Positions 16,160-24,718 of a stretch of 64,000 bases of DNA are shown piece by piece. The stretch comes from CAZQBY01 sp964540655 (GTDB taxonomy: Archaea; Altiarchaeota; Altiarchaeia; JAFGQM01), in contig CAZINR010000001.1 of assembly GCA_964540655.1 (NCBI GenBank), forward strand, positions 11,461 through 75,460. The letters are read 5' to 3'. Below the pieces are notes generated by a model. The model saw only the letters and a list, made by a program, of their open reading frames with translations. It made no database searches and was not told the DNA's origin. Each line of letters begins with the position of its first letter. The first letter of the stretch is position 1. The translations under genes were made by a program, and so were the position numbers.

Positions 16160-17044
16160 ATGGACCCGAAGACCGCCGCCAAGAAAATCAAATCCATGGA
16201 AGTTCGCGGCGCGCTCAAGATCGCCCTGACTGCCGCGAGCGCACTCAAAGAATACGCTCAGAACTACAAGGGGACGGACTTCATCTCCGATTTCAAGAAG
16301 CAGGCCGAGCTGCTGAAGAAGGCCAGGCCGACGGCAGTGTCGCTTCCCAACACAGTCGACTATCTGACTTACCTGTCCCGCGAGTTCCCAAGGGAGCATC
16401 TCCCCAAGCTGATAGACACGTTCGTGGAGAAGCAGGAGACGGCGCTGGAGAAGATAGCCGTCATAGGGGCCAAGAGGATAAAGGACGGCGACACGATACT
16501 GACCCATTGCAACTCCTCCACGGCTCTGGACGTAATAGCCGAGGCCGCCAAGACCAAGAATATAAAGGTCATCTGCACGGAGACCCGGCCGAGGAACCAG
16601 GGCTACATAACCGCCAAGTTCATGGCTAAAAAGAAGATACCCGTGACATTGGTAATAGACTCGGCAGTGAGGTACGCCATGGAGAAGTTCGATGTGGACA
16701 AGGTGGTGCTGGGAGCCGACACCGTCGCAGCCAACGGGGCAGTAGCCAACAAGATAGGCACCTCTCAGATAGCGCTAATAGCCAAGGAGACCAACGTCCC
16801 GGTGCTGGTCGCCTGCGAGACCCTGAAGTTCTCGCCGCAGACCTATGAGGGCGAGATGATAACCATCGAGGAGAGGGACCCCACCGAGATTCGCCCGACG
16901 CTAAAGGGTGTCAAGATGTGGAATCCGGCCTTCGATTTCACGCCGCCGGAATACGTGGACGCCATAATAACCGAGGATGGAATAATATCGCCTTACATGG
17001 CTTATGAAGTGCTGAAAGATAAGTTCGCATGGGAGATGGAATGA
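16160..17044 (+). CDS. e2b2: Ribose-1,5-bisphosphate isomerase
   Basis: 294 residues of the eIF2B-alpha/MTNA superfamily, archaeal R15P isomerase branch: converts ribose-1,5-bisphosphate to ribulose-1,5-bisphosphate, the RuBisCO substrate. The catalytic Cys sits in ILTHCNSST (C117) and the Asp in VLGADTVAANGAVANKIGT (D187), matching the residues known from the Thermococcus enzyme. The C-terminus TFYG-like segment is here IISPYMAYEVLKD. It heads the operon that also contains RuBisCO and AMP phosphorylase; its TGA overlaps the next ATG. Confidence 0.95.
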   Translation: MDPKTAAKKIKSMEVRGALKIALTAASALKEYAQNYKGTDFISDFKKQAELLKKARPTAVSLPNTVDYLTYLSREFPREHLPKLIDTFVEKQETALEKIAVIGAKRIKDGDTILTHCNSSTALDVIAEAAKTKNIKVICTETRPRNQGYITAKFMAKKKIPVTLVIDSAVRYAMEKFDVDKVVLGADTVAANGAVANKIGTSQIALIAKETNVPVLVACETLKFSPQTYEGEMITIEERDPTEIRPTLKGVKMWNPAFDFTPPEYVDAIITEDGIISPYMAYEVLKDKFAWEME

Positions 17045-17568
17045 CTGACATAAAGACTCTCATAGGCCATTCGATAGACGCACTGGAGCAGAGGGACGCC
17101 CTCGCGCTCAGGACGGTCTCTGCGGAAGCTCTCTCTGAAGCGGCCATGGAGGGGCATCGCGAGCACATACTCCTGGCCTTGGTGGATTACGCACTCAGCA
17201 AGATACTCTCCAAGACCCACTATCAGGACATCAAAGAGGCGTTCTATAAAAAAATTGAGCGCCATTTCAGGGATGCGCGCACCAGCGACAAGAAGGGCAT
17301 GATAAGGCACCTGGAGAATATAGAGGACACGGTCATAAAGCTGGACGCGGCGGAGGGCCACTTCTCGGACAACGTCATGGACAAGGCCAGGATAAAGAAG
17401 GGCGCGAAGCTCTATGAGCAGGGACTTTCGCTGCGGAGGGCAGCGGAGCTGACGAGTGCTGACCCGGTCGCGGTGCTGCATTATGTGGGGCACAGCAAGA
17501 TACACGAGTTCCGCGGTTCGGGCAGGAACGCTAAACGATTAAAAGCCGCGAAAGAGGTGTTCGGATGA
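17041..17568 (+). CDS. Orphan protein with possible C-terminal helix-turn-helix, partner of PIN protein
   Basis: 175 residues from the ATG at 17041, which overlaps the R15P isomerase stop (ATGA). Mostly alpha-helical by composition. The C-terminal third contains GAKLYEQGLSLRRAAELTSA followed by DPVAVLHYVG, which looks like a helix-turn-helix, and ends with a basic stretch (RGSGRNAKRLKAAK). Its stop overlaps the PIN gene start by 4 nt. The two-gene layout resembles archaeal antitoxin-toxin or regulator-nuclease pairs, but function here is inference. No named family recognised. Confidence 0.6.
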   Translation: MTDIKTLIGHSIDALEQRDALALRTVSAEALSEAAMEGHREHILLALVDYALSKILSKTHYQDIKEAFYKKIERHFRDARTSDKKGMIRHLENIEDTVIKLDAAEGHFSDNVMDKARIKKGAKLYEQGLSLRRAAELTSADPVAVLHYVGHSKIHEFRGSGRNAKRLKAAKEVFG

Positions 17569-18227
17569 GAAAGAGGGTTATATGCGACTCGAGTTCGCTG
17601 ATATCGATGGCGATGAACTGCATGCTGCCGTTGATAGCGGAGCTCAGCCAGTCGGCGGACTTCATAATAACCAAGACAGTATACGACGAGATAATCACAA
17701 ATCCCCAGCGCAGCAGGCATCACCGCATGGGGCCGCTCAAGTTCAAGGCTCTCCTGGACAACGGCATACTGAAGGTGGAGAGCGCCGACAGGAAAGAGGT
17801 CGGCGTCATCCTTGACATATCCAACAGCATCTATTATGCGCGTCACAATCCACTAACCATCATACAGAAAGGCGAAGCAGAGGCGCTGGCACTGGCCAAC
17901 GACGGCGACGTCCTCCTGATGGACGAAAGGACCATGCGCCTTCTGATAGAGAACCCGCGGGATTTGAAGGGTCTGCTGCAGCACCGCATGCATAAAGGCG
18001 TAACCATGGACAAGAAGCGGAGGGACATGTTCGAGCGGTACTGCAAAGGAGTCTCGGTCATACGCTCCAGCGAGATAGTCGCGGTGGCCTACGAGAAGGG
18101 AATATTGGAGAAGTACTTCTCCGGCCCGAAAAGAGAGCTACTGGAAGCCTGCCTCTGGGCTCTCAAGCACAAGGGGTGCTCACTCTCAGCAGAGGACATA
18201 AACGAATACCTGAGGATGATGTCATAA
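17565..18227 (+). CDS. PIN-domain ribonuclease-like protein
   Basis: 220 residues. The N-terminal PIN-like fold shows the acidic positions expected for metal binding: D in VICDSSSLI, E in VYDEIIT, E in KGEAEALALA and D in VLLMDERTMR. A helical C-terminal region of about 80 residues follows. It overlaps the upstream gene by 4 nt and RuBisCO starts 1 nt after its stop, so it is co-translated inside the AMP-pathway operon. PIN proteins cut RNA (toxin, rRNA-processing or decay roles); the target is unknown. Confidence 0.8.
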   Translation: MRKRVICDSSSLISMAMNCMLPLIAELSQSADFIITKTVYDEIITNPQRSRHHRMGPLKFKALLDNGILKVESADRKEVGVILDISNSIYYARHNPLTIIQKGEAEALALANDGDVLLMDERTMRLLIENPRDLKGLLQHRMHKGVTMDKKRRDMFERYCKGVSVIRSSEIVAVAYEKGILEKYFSGPKRELLEACLWALKHKGCSLSAEDINEYLRMMS

Positions 18228-18228
18228 A

Positions 18229-19491
18229 ATGGCCTATGTAGACCTGAACTACAAACCGTCCAAGGACGACCTGATATGCAAGTACTATGTGGAACCGAAC
18301 GGCATACCTTTGAAGAAGGCGTGCGAGGAAATCGCTGCCGAGTCGAGCATCGGCACTTGGACCGATTTGACGACCCTGAAGCCCGAGACCAGGGAGCGGC
18401 TGCAGGCGAGGGTGTTCGAAATAGACCAGAAGAAGAAGACAGCGCTCATCGCCTATCCCCTGCCATTGTTCGAGCTGGGCAGCATGCCCGAGATACTCTC
18501 GAGCATCGCCGGCAACATATTCGGCATGAAGGCCTTGAAGAACCTGAGGCTGCTGGACATCTCATTCCCCCTGAAGGCGGTCAAGTCCTTCAAGGGGCCG
18601 AAATTCGGGATACCGGGAGTGCGGGACGTCCTGAAGGTGTATGACCGTCCCCTGGTCGGAACCATAATAAAGCCGAAGGTCGGTCTGGACTACAAAAACC
18701 ATGCGAGAGTAGCCTATGAAGCCTGGACCGGCGGCATGGACATAGTCAAGGACGACGAGAACCTGACCAGCCAGACCTTCAACCCGTTCAGGAAGAGGGT
18801 CAAGGAGACCCTGAAGCTGAGGGACGAGGCGGAGAAGGAGACGGGCGAGAGGAAGATGTACATGGCCAACGTCACCGCCGAGACCACCGAGATGATAAAG
18901 AGGGCGGAGTTCGTCAAGGAGCAGGGCGGCGAGTACGTCATGGTGGACATACTGACCTGCGGGTTTTCCGGCCTGCAGACACTGAGAGATGCCGATTTGG
19001 ATCTTGTGCTGCATGCGCACAGGGCAGGCCATGCCATGCTGACGCGCAACAAGAAGCACGGCATGACCATGCTGACCCTGGCCAAGATTACCCGTTTGGT
19101 AGGGCTGGACCAGCTTCATATCGGGACCATAGTCGGCAAGATGCACGGCGGAAAGCAGGAGGTCATAGACATAGAAAGGTCTATACAGGACTCTTTCATC
19201 GAGGCGCACGGCGATGTCCTTGAGCAGGAGTGGTACGGAATGAAGCCGGTCTTCCCCGTCTGCTCCGGAGGGCTGCATCCCGGGCACGTCCCCTCGCTGG
19301 TCAAGTATCTGGGGAGGGACATAATAATCCAAGCAGGCGGAGGATGCCACGGCCACCCGAAGGGCAGCTGCGCCGGTGCGGCTGCGATGCGGCAGGCGGT
19401 CGAGGCGGCCATGGAGGGCAGTTCGCTGAAGGAATATTCACAAAGTCATGAAGAGCTCAAAGCGGCTCTCAAGAAATGGGGTGAAGGATGA
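18229..19491 (+). CDS. rbcL: Ribulose-1,5-bisphosphate carboxylase, archaeal form III
   Basis: 420-residue RuBisCO large subunit. Active-site residues are intact: KPK (K148/K150 in GTIIKPKVGL), the carbamylated lysine K174 with D176 and E177 in GGMDIVKDDENL, HAHRAGHA, HIGTIVGKM with the loop-6 lysine, VCSGGLHPG and IIQAGGGCHGHP. Its operon partners R15P isomerase and AMP phosphorylase place it in the nucleotide-salvage pathway that turns AMP ribose and CO2 into 3-phosphoglycerate, rather than in a Calvin cycle. Its stop overlaps the AMP phosphorylase start (ATGA). Confidence 0.96.
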   Translation: MAYVDLNYKPSKDDLICKYYVEPNGIPLKKACEEIAAESSIGTWTDLTTLKPETRERLQARVFEIDQKKKTALIAYPLPLFELGSMPEILSSIAGNIFGMKALKNLRLLDISFPLKAVKSFKGPKFGIPGVRDVLKVYDRPLVGTIIKPKVGLDYKNHARVAYEAWTGGMDIVKDDENLTSQTFNPFRKRVKETLKLRDEAEKETGERKMYMANVTAETTEMIKRAEFVKEQGGEYVMVDILTCGFSGLQTLRDADLDLVLHAHRAGHAMLTRNKKHGMTMLTLAKITRLVGLDQLHIGTIVGKMHGGKQEVIDIERSIQDSFIEAHGDVLEQEWYGMKPVFPVCSGGLHPGHVPSLVKYLGRDIIIQAGGGCHGHPKGSCAGAAAMRQAVEAAMEGSSLKEYSQSHEELKAALKKWGEG

Positions 19492-21041
19492 GCAGCAGAC
19501 TGGACGATGAGCGCATGGGACCGTTGAGCGAGAAGATAAATACGGCCCAACTGGGCGAAAGGCTGAAAGTAAAGATAATAGACATAGATGCTGGTCGGGC
19601 AATAGCCCTTATGCACGAGGACGATGCGCGCAGGCTTTCCATACACATGGGCGACAGGGCATTCCTCTGCAAGAAATCGGCCACATGCGGCGGAGTCGCA
19701 ATAGTCGATGTCACGGACACTATGGTCAAGGAAGGGGAAATAGGCGTCTTCAACGATCTGGCGTCGGCGATGAAGCTGACCTCCAGATCTACGGTTTTCG
19801 TTTCACCGCGAGAGAAGCCCGAATCGGTGTCATACATACGGAAGAAGATAGATGGCCAGGAGCTCTCCAGGAAAGAGATACATACAATCACCAAAGACAT
19901 AGTCGATGATAACCTCAGCGACATAGAGCTCACCTCCTTCGTAACAGCATCGGCCATACACGGCTTCAGCAAGAGAGAGACGGTCTCGCTTACGATGTCT
20001 ATGGTCAATACGGGTGACAGACTCGATTTCAAGGGAACGGTAGTCGACAAGCATTGCATAGGCGGGGTCCCCGGCAACCGGACCACCATGATGATAGTCC
20101 CGATGCTGGCTGCTCTGGGCCTTAAGATACCCAAGACCTCCTCTAGGGCCATAACCTCCCCGTCGGGCACCGCAGACACCATGGAGGTCCTAGCACCGGT
20201 GAGCTATGGGGCCAAGGACGTCAGGAGGTTCGTCAACAAAGTGGGCGGCTGCATAGTCTGGGGCGGCGCAATAAACCTGGCACCGGCCGACGACAAAATA
20301 ATCCGGGTGGAATACCCCCTATCTATAGATTCGGAAGGTCAGGTCCTCGCGAGCATAATCTCCAAGAAGAAGAGCGTCGGCAGCGATTATGTCCTTCTGG
20401 ACATACCACACGGCGAAGGCGCAAAGATAGGGGATCGGAAGAGTGCGGATGAGCTGGGGCGCAAGTTCGTCGATCTGGCTGAGGAAGTGGGGATAGAGCT
20501 GCATTATATACTGACTGACGGGACCCAACCGATAGGAAACGGGATAGGGCCCATACTGGAGGCGAGGGACGTCCTCGGCGCTCTCAATGGCGACGGACCG
20601 AAAGACCTGGTCGAAAAGAGCGTAATGATGGTCGGCGAGCTGATGGAGTTCTGCGGAGCCGCCTCCAGGGGCGAGGGCAGGAAAGAGGCAAGGGTCTGCC
20701 TGGACGAGGGGGCTGCCAGGAAGAAGATGATGGAGATAATCAAGATACAAGGAGGCGACCCAAAAATCTGCTCTTCGGACTTAAAGCATGGCAAGTTCAT
20801 GAAGCCCGTCGTCTCTAAGACGGGCGGCAGAGTCAAGCATATCGACAACATGTCCGTGGCCAAGATAGCGCGGACTGCCGGCTGCCCGAAAGATCCGGCT
20901 GCCGGGATGCTGCTGGAGAAGAAGGTCGGGGACCGGGTGGACGCAGGTGAGATACTTTTCACAGTATATGCCGAGAACCCGACAAAGCTGAACTATGCGA
21001 TGAAGCTTATCAAGAAGAGGAATCCCTTCACGCTTAAGTGA
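19488..21041 (+). CDS. deoA: AMP phosphorylase
   Basis: 517 residues, archaeal AMP phosphorylase of the thymidine phosphorylase family, with the extra N-terminal domain of about 85 residues found in archaeal members. Releases adenine from AMP and yields ribose-1,5-bisphosphate, the substrate of the isomerase at 16160. Key segments are KHCIGGVPGNRTTMMIVP, SSRAITSPSGTADTMEVL and the TDGTQPIGNGIGP stretch. The ATG overlaps the RuBisCO stop. Last gene of the operon; it abuts the convergent DUF389 gene with no gap. Confidence 0.95.
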   Translation: MSSRLDDERMGPLSEKINTAQLGERLKVKIIDIDAGRAIALMHEDDARRLSIHMGDRAFLCKKSATCGGVAIVDVTDTMVKEGEIGVFNDLASAMKLTSRSTVFVSPREKPESVSYIRKKIDGQELSRKEIHTITKDIVDDNLSDIELTSFVTASAIHGFSKRETVSLTMSMVNTGDRLDFKGTVVDKHCIGGVPGNRTTMMIVPMLAALGLKIPKTSSRAITSPSGTADTMEVLAPVSYGAKDVRRFVNKVGGCIVWGGAINLAPADDKIIRVEYPLSIDSEGQVLASIISKKKSVGSDYVLLDIPHGEGAKIGDRKSADELGRKFVDLAEEVGIELHYILTDGTQPIGNGIGPILEARDVLGALNGDGPKDLVEKSVMMVGELMEFCGAASRGEGRKEARVCLDEGAARKKMMEIIKIQGGDPKICSSDLKHGKFMKPVVSKTGGRVKHIDNMSVAKIARTAGCPKDPAAGMLLEKKVGDRVDAGEILFTVYAENPTKLNYAMKLIKKRNPFTLK

Positions 21042-22265
21042 TTAAGGCCCATAACCTCTCTTTAAGGCCTTTACCACGTTGAACTCCAGGCGGTATCGGG
21101 GGTCTATCCTGCTCTTTATCTTCCAATAGACTTCAGCCAGTACGGCTTCATTGTCCACCCCGAAGTCGTAGACGACCACATGTATCCCATCCCTCTGTAT
21201 CGTGATGTCTCCAAGCCCCAAATCCTGATATTCTGGCTCGGAGAAGACCTTGGATATCTCCTTTGCCGGGGCGCTGGTCACTATGTTTTCGTAGGTGAAC
21301 CATATCAGGGGTATGGTCAGTATCACTATCAGGACTAAGCCGTATCTCACTATCCTGCTTACTGTGTCTTGGGTTATGTGGTAATCGTAAGCCAGATGTA
21401 TGTGCTCCCTCTGCGGCCCCACGAACCAGAAAACGACGACCATTGACAGGACTATGGCCAGCATGGTTATGATTAGCAGAAGAAAGCCCCCGAAGACCAC
21501 GAACGGGTTGAGGAAGACTACACCAAGACCTATTCCGCACATCACGGGCAACAGAGCTGCCGCGATCATGACGCCCACTATGCTGGAACCCCTCCCGCTC
21601 ACGAGGACGTAGCCCCCGGCCGCGCCGGCGGCAAGGCCTATGAACAAATCGAATATTGTCGGCAGCATCTTAGTCTGCAGTTCAGGGGTGAGCTCCACTC
21701 CCGGCAGCAGGAAACCCATCGCAGCAGCGGTCGCGACAGCGAGTAGCATTCCCATCAGCTCCGCCTTGATGCCGTCCTTGAACAAGTCCATCCGGTTCAC
21801 GACCGCACCCACGGCCACGCTGGAGATGGGTCCGAACGCGGGGGCTATTATCATAGCCCCGACCAAAACGGCTATGTTGTTGGTTATGAGCCCCATCGTT
21901 GCGACAACTGCCGAAAAAAAGAAGAGGGCCAGGAATTTCGAGTCAGCATAGGAGTTCTGTTCGGCGTACTCTATTATGCACTCTTTAGCATACTTCTCAT
22001 GGGTCTTCTTCTCCTTGTCTTCCTCCCGGGGGTAGATGGCATCGGGGCGCGATATTATTATGCTCCTCCGGTCGTCCCCCTCGAAGTCGAATTCCTCCCG
22101 GAGCTTGTCTATTATGCTGTCTGTCTTGTCAAGGGGATGTTTCACTATCAGAAGGTCGCCGGTTTCCGACTTCATCAGATTGAAGTCCCTGACCTCCAAA
22201 TCCCTGACTATCCTGGCAGCAGTCTCCCCCTCCCCCGGCGCAAGATAGACCTCGATAATCTGCAT
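21042..22265 (-). CDS. DUF389 (TIGR00341-type) membrane protein
   Basis: 407 residues. An N-terminal cytoplasmic domain of about 130 residues is followed by six or so hydrophobic helices (for example FLALFFFSAVVATMGLI, then NIAVLVGAMIIAPAFGPISS, SIVGVMIAAALLPVMCGIGL, LLLIITMLAIVLSMVVVFWF) and a C-terminal soluble domain of about 100 residues. The NNIAVLVGAMIIAPAFGPI stretch is characteristic of DUF389. Substrate unknown. Divergent from the cation exchanger gene, sharing a 35-bp region. Confidence 0.85.
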   Translation of the reverse strand: MQIIEVYLAPGEGETAARIVRDLEVRDFNLMKSETGDLLIVKHPLDKTDSIIDKLREEFDFEGDDRRSIIISRPDAIYPREEDKEKKTHEKYAKECIIEYAEQNSYADSKFLALFFFSAVVATMGLITNNIAVLVGAMIIAPAFGPISSVAVGAVVNRMDLFKDGIKAELMGMLLAVATAAAMGFLLPGVELTPELQTKMLPTIFDLFIGLAAGAAGGYVLVSGRGSSIVGVMIAAALLPVMCGIGLGVVFLNPFVVFGGFLLLIITMLAIVLSMVVVFWFVGPQREHIHLAYDYHITQDTVSRIVRYGLVLIVILTIPLIWFTYENIVTSAPAKEISKVFSEPEYQDLGLGDITIQRDGIHVVVYDFGVDNEAVLAEVYWKIKSRIDPRYRLEFNVVKALKRGYGP

Positions 22266-22300
22266 CTTGTTTATAAGGAGAGGGTCGTTAAAAATATTTA

Positions 22301-23407
22301 ATGGTGTTGCTACAACTTGTGCTGCTGGCCGGACTGCTTTTGGTACTCATAAAGAGCAGCGATTATTTCGTCGAATCCGTGGCGCGGATTGCGGAATACC
22401 TTGGGATTTCGAAGTTCGTGATAGGCCTTACGGTCATAGCGCTTGGAACATCCCTCCCGGAGCTGGGCTCTTCGGTAATGGCCTCTTTCGCAGGGCAGAC
22501 GGAACTGGCAATAGGCAATATTCTGGGTTCCAATATCGCTAACATAGGCCTGATTCTGGGCATAAGCGCCTTCTTCCTGAACATCAAGACGAACCGGCAG
22601 ATATTCCTCAGAGACTGCATAATACTCATGGGCATATCTCTCGCTTTCTCCCTCTTCGCTATAGACGGCACCATCTCATTACTGGACGGGCTGGCGATGC
22701 TGGCGATGCTGCCGATGTATATAGCCTATCTCTTCCATTTCAGGCCCCAGTTCAGAAAGCACGTCTACAAGCTCACTAAATATCTGGCCCTCTCCCATCG
22801 TTTCAGCCGCATAATACACTTCGGCGTCCCGGAGGTGTCGGAAAAGGAGGTGGAGAATGAGCTGAAAAAAGAGCCCTTCGAGGATTTCGTAGGCAAGGGG
22901 TTCGATCTGGAAGGCTACAAGAGCGTAAGGAATAGGGTATCCTTATTCAAGAAGGGCATAATCAGGGATGCATTCATAACGGTACTAAGCGGAATATTCA
23001 TCTACATCAGCGCCAAATACCTTATTCCGGTTGCCGTTGACCTGGCGATGGAGCTGGGGGTGACCCAGAACGTCATAGGCGCCACGCTCATAGCAGTAGG
23101 AACCTCCGTACCCGAGCTGTTCGTCTCAATATCCTCTCTCAGAAAGGGCTTCGACAGCATGCTGTTGGGCAATGTCATAGGCTCTAACGTATTCAACTTA
23201 GCGCTGGTCGGCGGACTGTCGGCGGTAGTGCATCCATTGAATATACTCCAGGGGACCCTGCTGTTCTCCATACCCTTCATGATAACCATGACGGGGGTTC
23301 TCGTCATATTCGTCAGGACGGACTGGAAGATAAAGAAAATTGAGGGGATGAGTCTCTTAGCCCTCTACTTGATATTCTTGTACCTGCTTCTCGCGAGCAG
23401 GTTTTGA
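22301..23407 (+). CDS. Sodium/calcium exchanger family antiporter (CaCA superfamily)
   Basis: 368 residues with two alpha-repeats in inverted symmetry, the hallmark of cation/Ca2+ exchangers: TVIALGTSLPELGSSVMAS with AIGNILGSNIANIGLILG in the first half, and LIAVGTSVPELFVSISSLR with LLGNVIGSNVFNLALVGG in the second. Glutamates in the PEL motifs bind the cation. A charged cytoplasmic loop (about residues 150-220) separates the halves. Ion specificity cannot be read from the sequence. Confidence 0.93.
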   Translation: MVLLQLVLLAGLLLVLIKSSDYFVESVARIAEYLGISKFVIGLTVIALGTSLPELGSSVMASFAGQTELAIGNILGSNIANIGLILGISAFFLNIKTNRQIFLRDCIILMGISLAFSLFAIDGTISLLDGLAMLAMLPMYIAYLFHFRPQFRKHVYKLTKYLALSHRFSRIIHFGVPEVSEKEVENELKKEPFEDFVGKGFDLEGYKSVRNRVSLFKKGIIRDAFITVLSGIFIYISAKYLIPVAVDLAMELGVTQNVIGATLIAVGTSVPELFVSISSLRKGFDSMLLGNVIGSNVFNLALVGGLSAVVHPLNILQGTLLFSIPFMITMTGVLVIFVRTDWKIKKIEGMSLLALYLIFLYLLLASRF

Positions 23408-23472
23408 GACCCTTAAAAAAGCGACCAAGGACTTAAATAAGCATTTTTATACTTTTACATTGTATAATATCC

Positions 23473-23530
23473 GGCGGGGTGGTAAGTGGGATGCCTTTCC
23501 TCCAGTTGGCGTTCTTTTTCTAACCCCGCC
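23473..23530 (+). promoter_or_regulatory. Structured aRF1 leader with a 10-codon upstream ORF
   Basis: GGCGGGGT (23473-23480) pairs perfectly with ACCCCGCC (23523-23530), and an inner stem ATGCC/GGCGT is possible. TATA-like elements lie at 23445-23470. Between the arms, ATG 23491 opens ten codons ending in TAA at 23521-23523, directly beside the 3' arm. The acceptor-like outer stem is not a tRNA: the interior is too short and has no T-arm. Regulation of the release factor gene through this stop codon is a hypothesis. Confidence 0.4.
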
Positions 23531-23615
23531 ATCTCATTCTTCTTTAAGGCCGTTATGCACCCATCCAATCCCAGCCGCCGCCCTTTTTGTCAAACCTGGT
23601 TCAAAACTACACCGC

Positions 23616-24710
23616 ATGGATAAAACCAAGTACAAGATAAGGAAGATTCTGGAGAAGCTGAACGGCGTCAGGGGCAGGCACACCGAGCTCATAACAGTCT
23701 ACATACCCCCCGACACCGACATAATCCAGGTGATAAACCAGCTGTCACAGGAGCAGGGCACCGCCTCCAACATCAAGAGCAAGCCTACCCGCAAGAACGT
23801 CACCGACGCCCTCGAGAAGATAATCCAGCATCTGCGCCTCTACAAGGAGACGCCCAAAAACGGGCTGGCAGTGTTCTGCGGCAACGTCTCGGAGAGGGAG
23901 GGGCAGCAGGATATAGAGCTTTGGGCGATAGAGCCCAGCGAGCCGATATCGGTCAAGCTCTACAGATGCGACCAGGAGTTCGTGACCGGACCCCTGGAGC
24001 AGATACTGGCCCCGAAGAACAGGTACGGACTCATCGCCATCGACAACAAGATGGCCACACTTGGGATACTGAGGGGGGGGAACTACGAGGTACTGACCAA
24101 GCTCACATCCGGCTATTCCGGCAAGCATCGGGCCGGCGGCCAAAGCCACAGAAGATTCGAAAGGCTCATAGAAGAAGAGTCGCACAACTTCAAGAAGCGG
24201 GTGGCGGAGCATGCCGCGAAGGCTTTCCTCCCCGATATCAAAGACCTGACGGGCATAATAATCGGCGGGCCGGCGGGGACGAAAGACGAGTTCGTCGAGG
24301 GCGACTACCTACACTACGAGCTCAAGAACAAGATAATAGCGGTCAAGGACATCACATACACCGACGAATCCGGGATAAGGGAGCTAGTGAACGCCAGCAG
24401 CGAGGATCTGAGGGAGGTGGAGACTTCGCAGCACAGGAAGAAGCTGCAGGAGTTCATGAAGGCTTTGATGAAGAGCCCGGGCATGGTCGCCTACGGGCTG
24501 AAGGAGGTCGAGAAGGCGATGAAGATGAACGCGGTGGAGACTTTACTCCTGTCCGAGAAACTCGACGACGATAAGATAGACAAGTTCATGGAGGAGGCCG
24601 AGACCAGCGGCACCGAGGTGGAAATAGTCAGCGACGATTTCGAGGAGGGCAACCAGCTGTGGGTGGCTTTCGGAGGGATTGCCAGCATTTTGAGATATAA
24701 AATAGTCTGA
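23616..24710 (+). CDS. prf1: Peptide chain release factor aRF1
   Basis: 364-residue archaeal class I release factor. Codon-recognition motifs NIKS (residues 52-55) and YRCDQEF (116-122) and the hydrolysis motif GGQ (174-176) are intact. The C-terminal domain goes directly from ETLLLSEKLDDDKID to the SGTEVEIVSDDFEEGNQL end, so the Cys-containing mini-domain normally inserted there is missing; most archaeal aRF1 are about 410-425 residues. ATG 23616 is chosen because homology begins there; the frame is open for another 156 bases upstream without conserved sequence. Confidence 0.95.
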   Translation: MDKTKYKIRKILEKLNGVRGRHTELITVYIPPDTDIIQVINQLSQEQGTASNIKSKPTRKNVTDALEKIIQHLRLYKETPKNGLAVFCGNVSEREGQQDIELWAIEPSEPISVKLYRCDQEFVTGPLEQILAPKNRYGLIAIDNKMATLGILRGGNYEVLTKLTSGYSGKHRAGGQSHRRFERLIEEESHNFKKRVAEHAAKAFLPDIKDLTGIIIGGPAGTKDEFVEGDYLHYELKNKIIAVKDITYTDESGIRELVNASSEDLREVETSQHRKKLQEFMKALMKSPGMVAYGLKEVEKAMKMNAVETLLLSEKLDDDKIDKFMEEAETSGTEVEIVSDDFEEGNQLWVAFGGIASILRYKIV

Positions 24711-24718
24711 AATCCTGC

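Noticed and set aside
23473..23530. tRNA gene suggested by a 7-bp acceptor-like stem GGCGGGG/CCCCGCC
   Set aside because: Only 58 bases long, no T-arm with TTC loop before the 3' strand, no plausible anticodon arm on either strand.
23460..23615. N-terminal extension of aRF1 (frame open upstream)
   Set aside because: The 52 extra codons show no conserved sequence; the family N-terminus starts at the ATG 23616.
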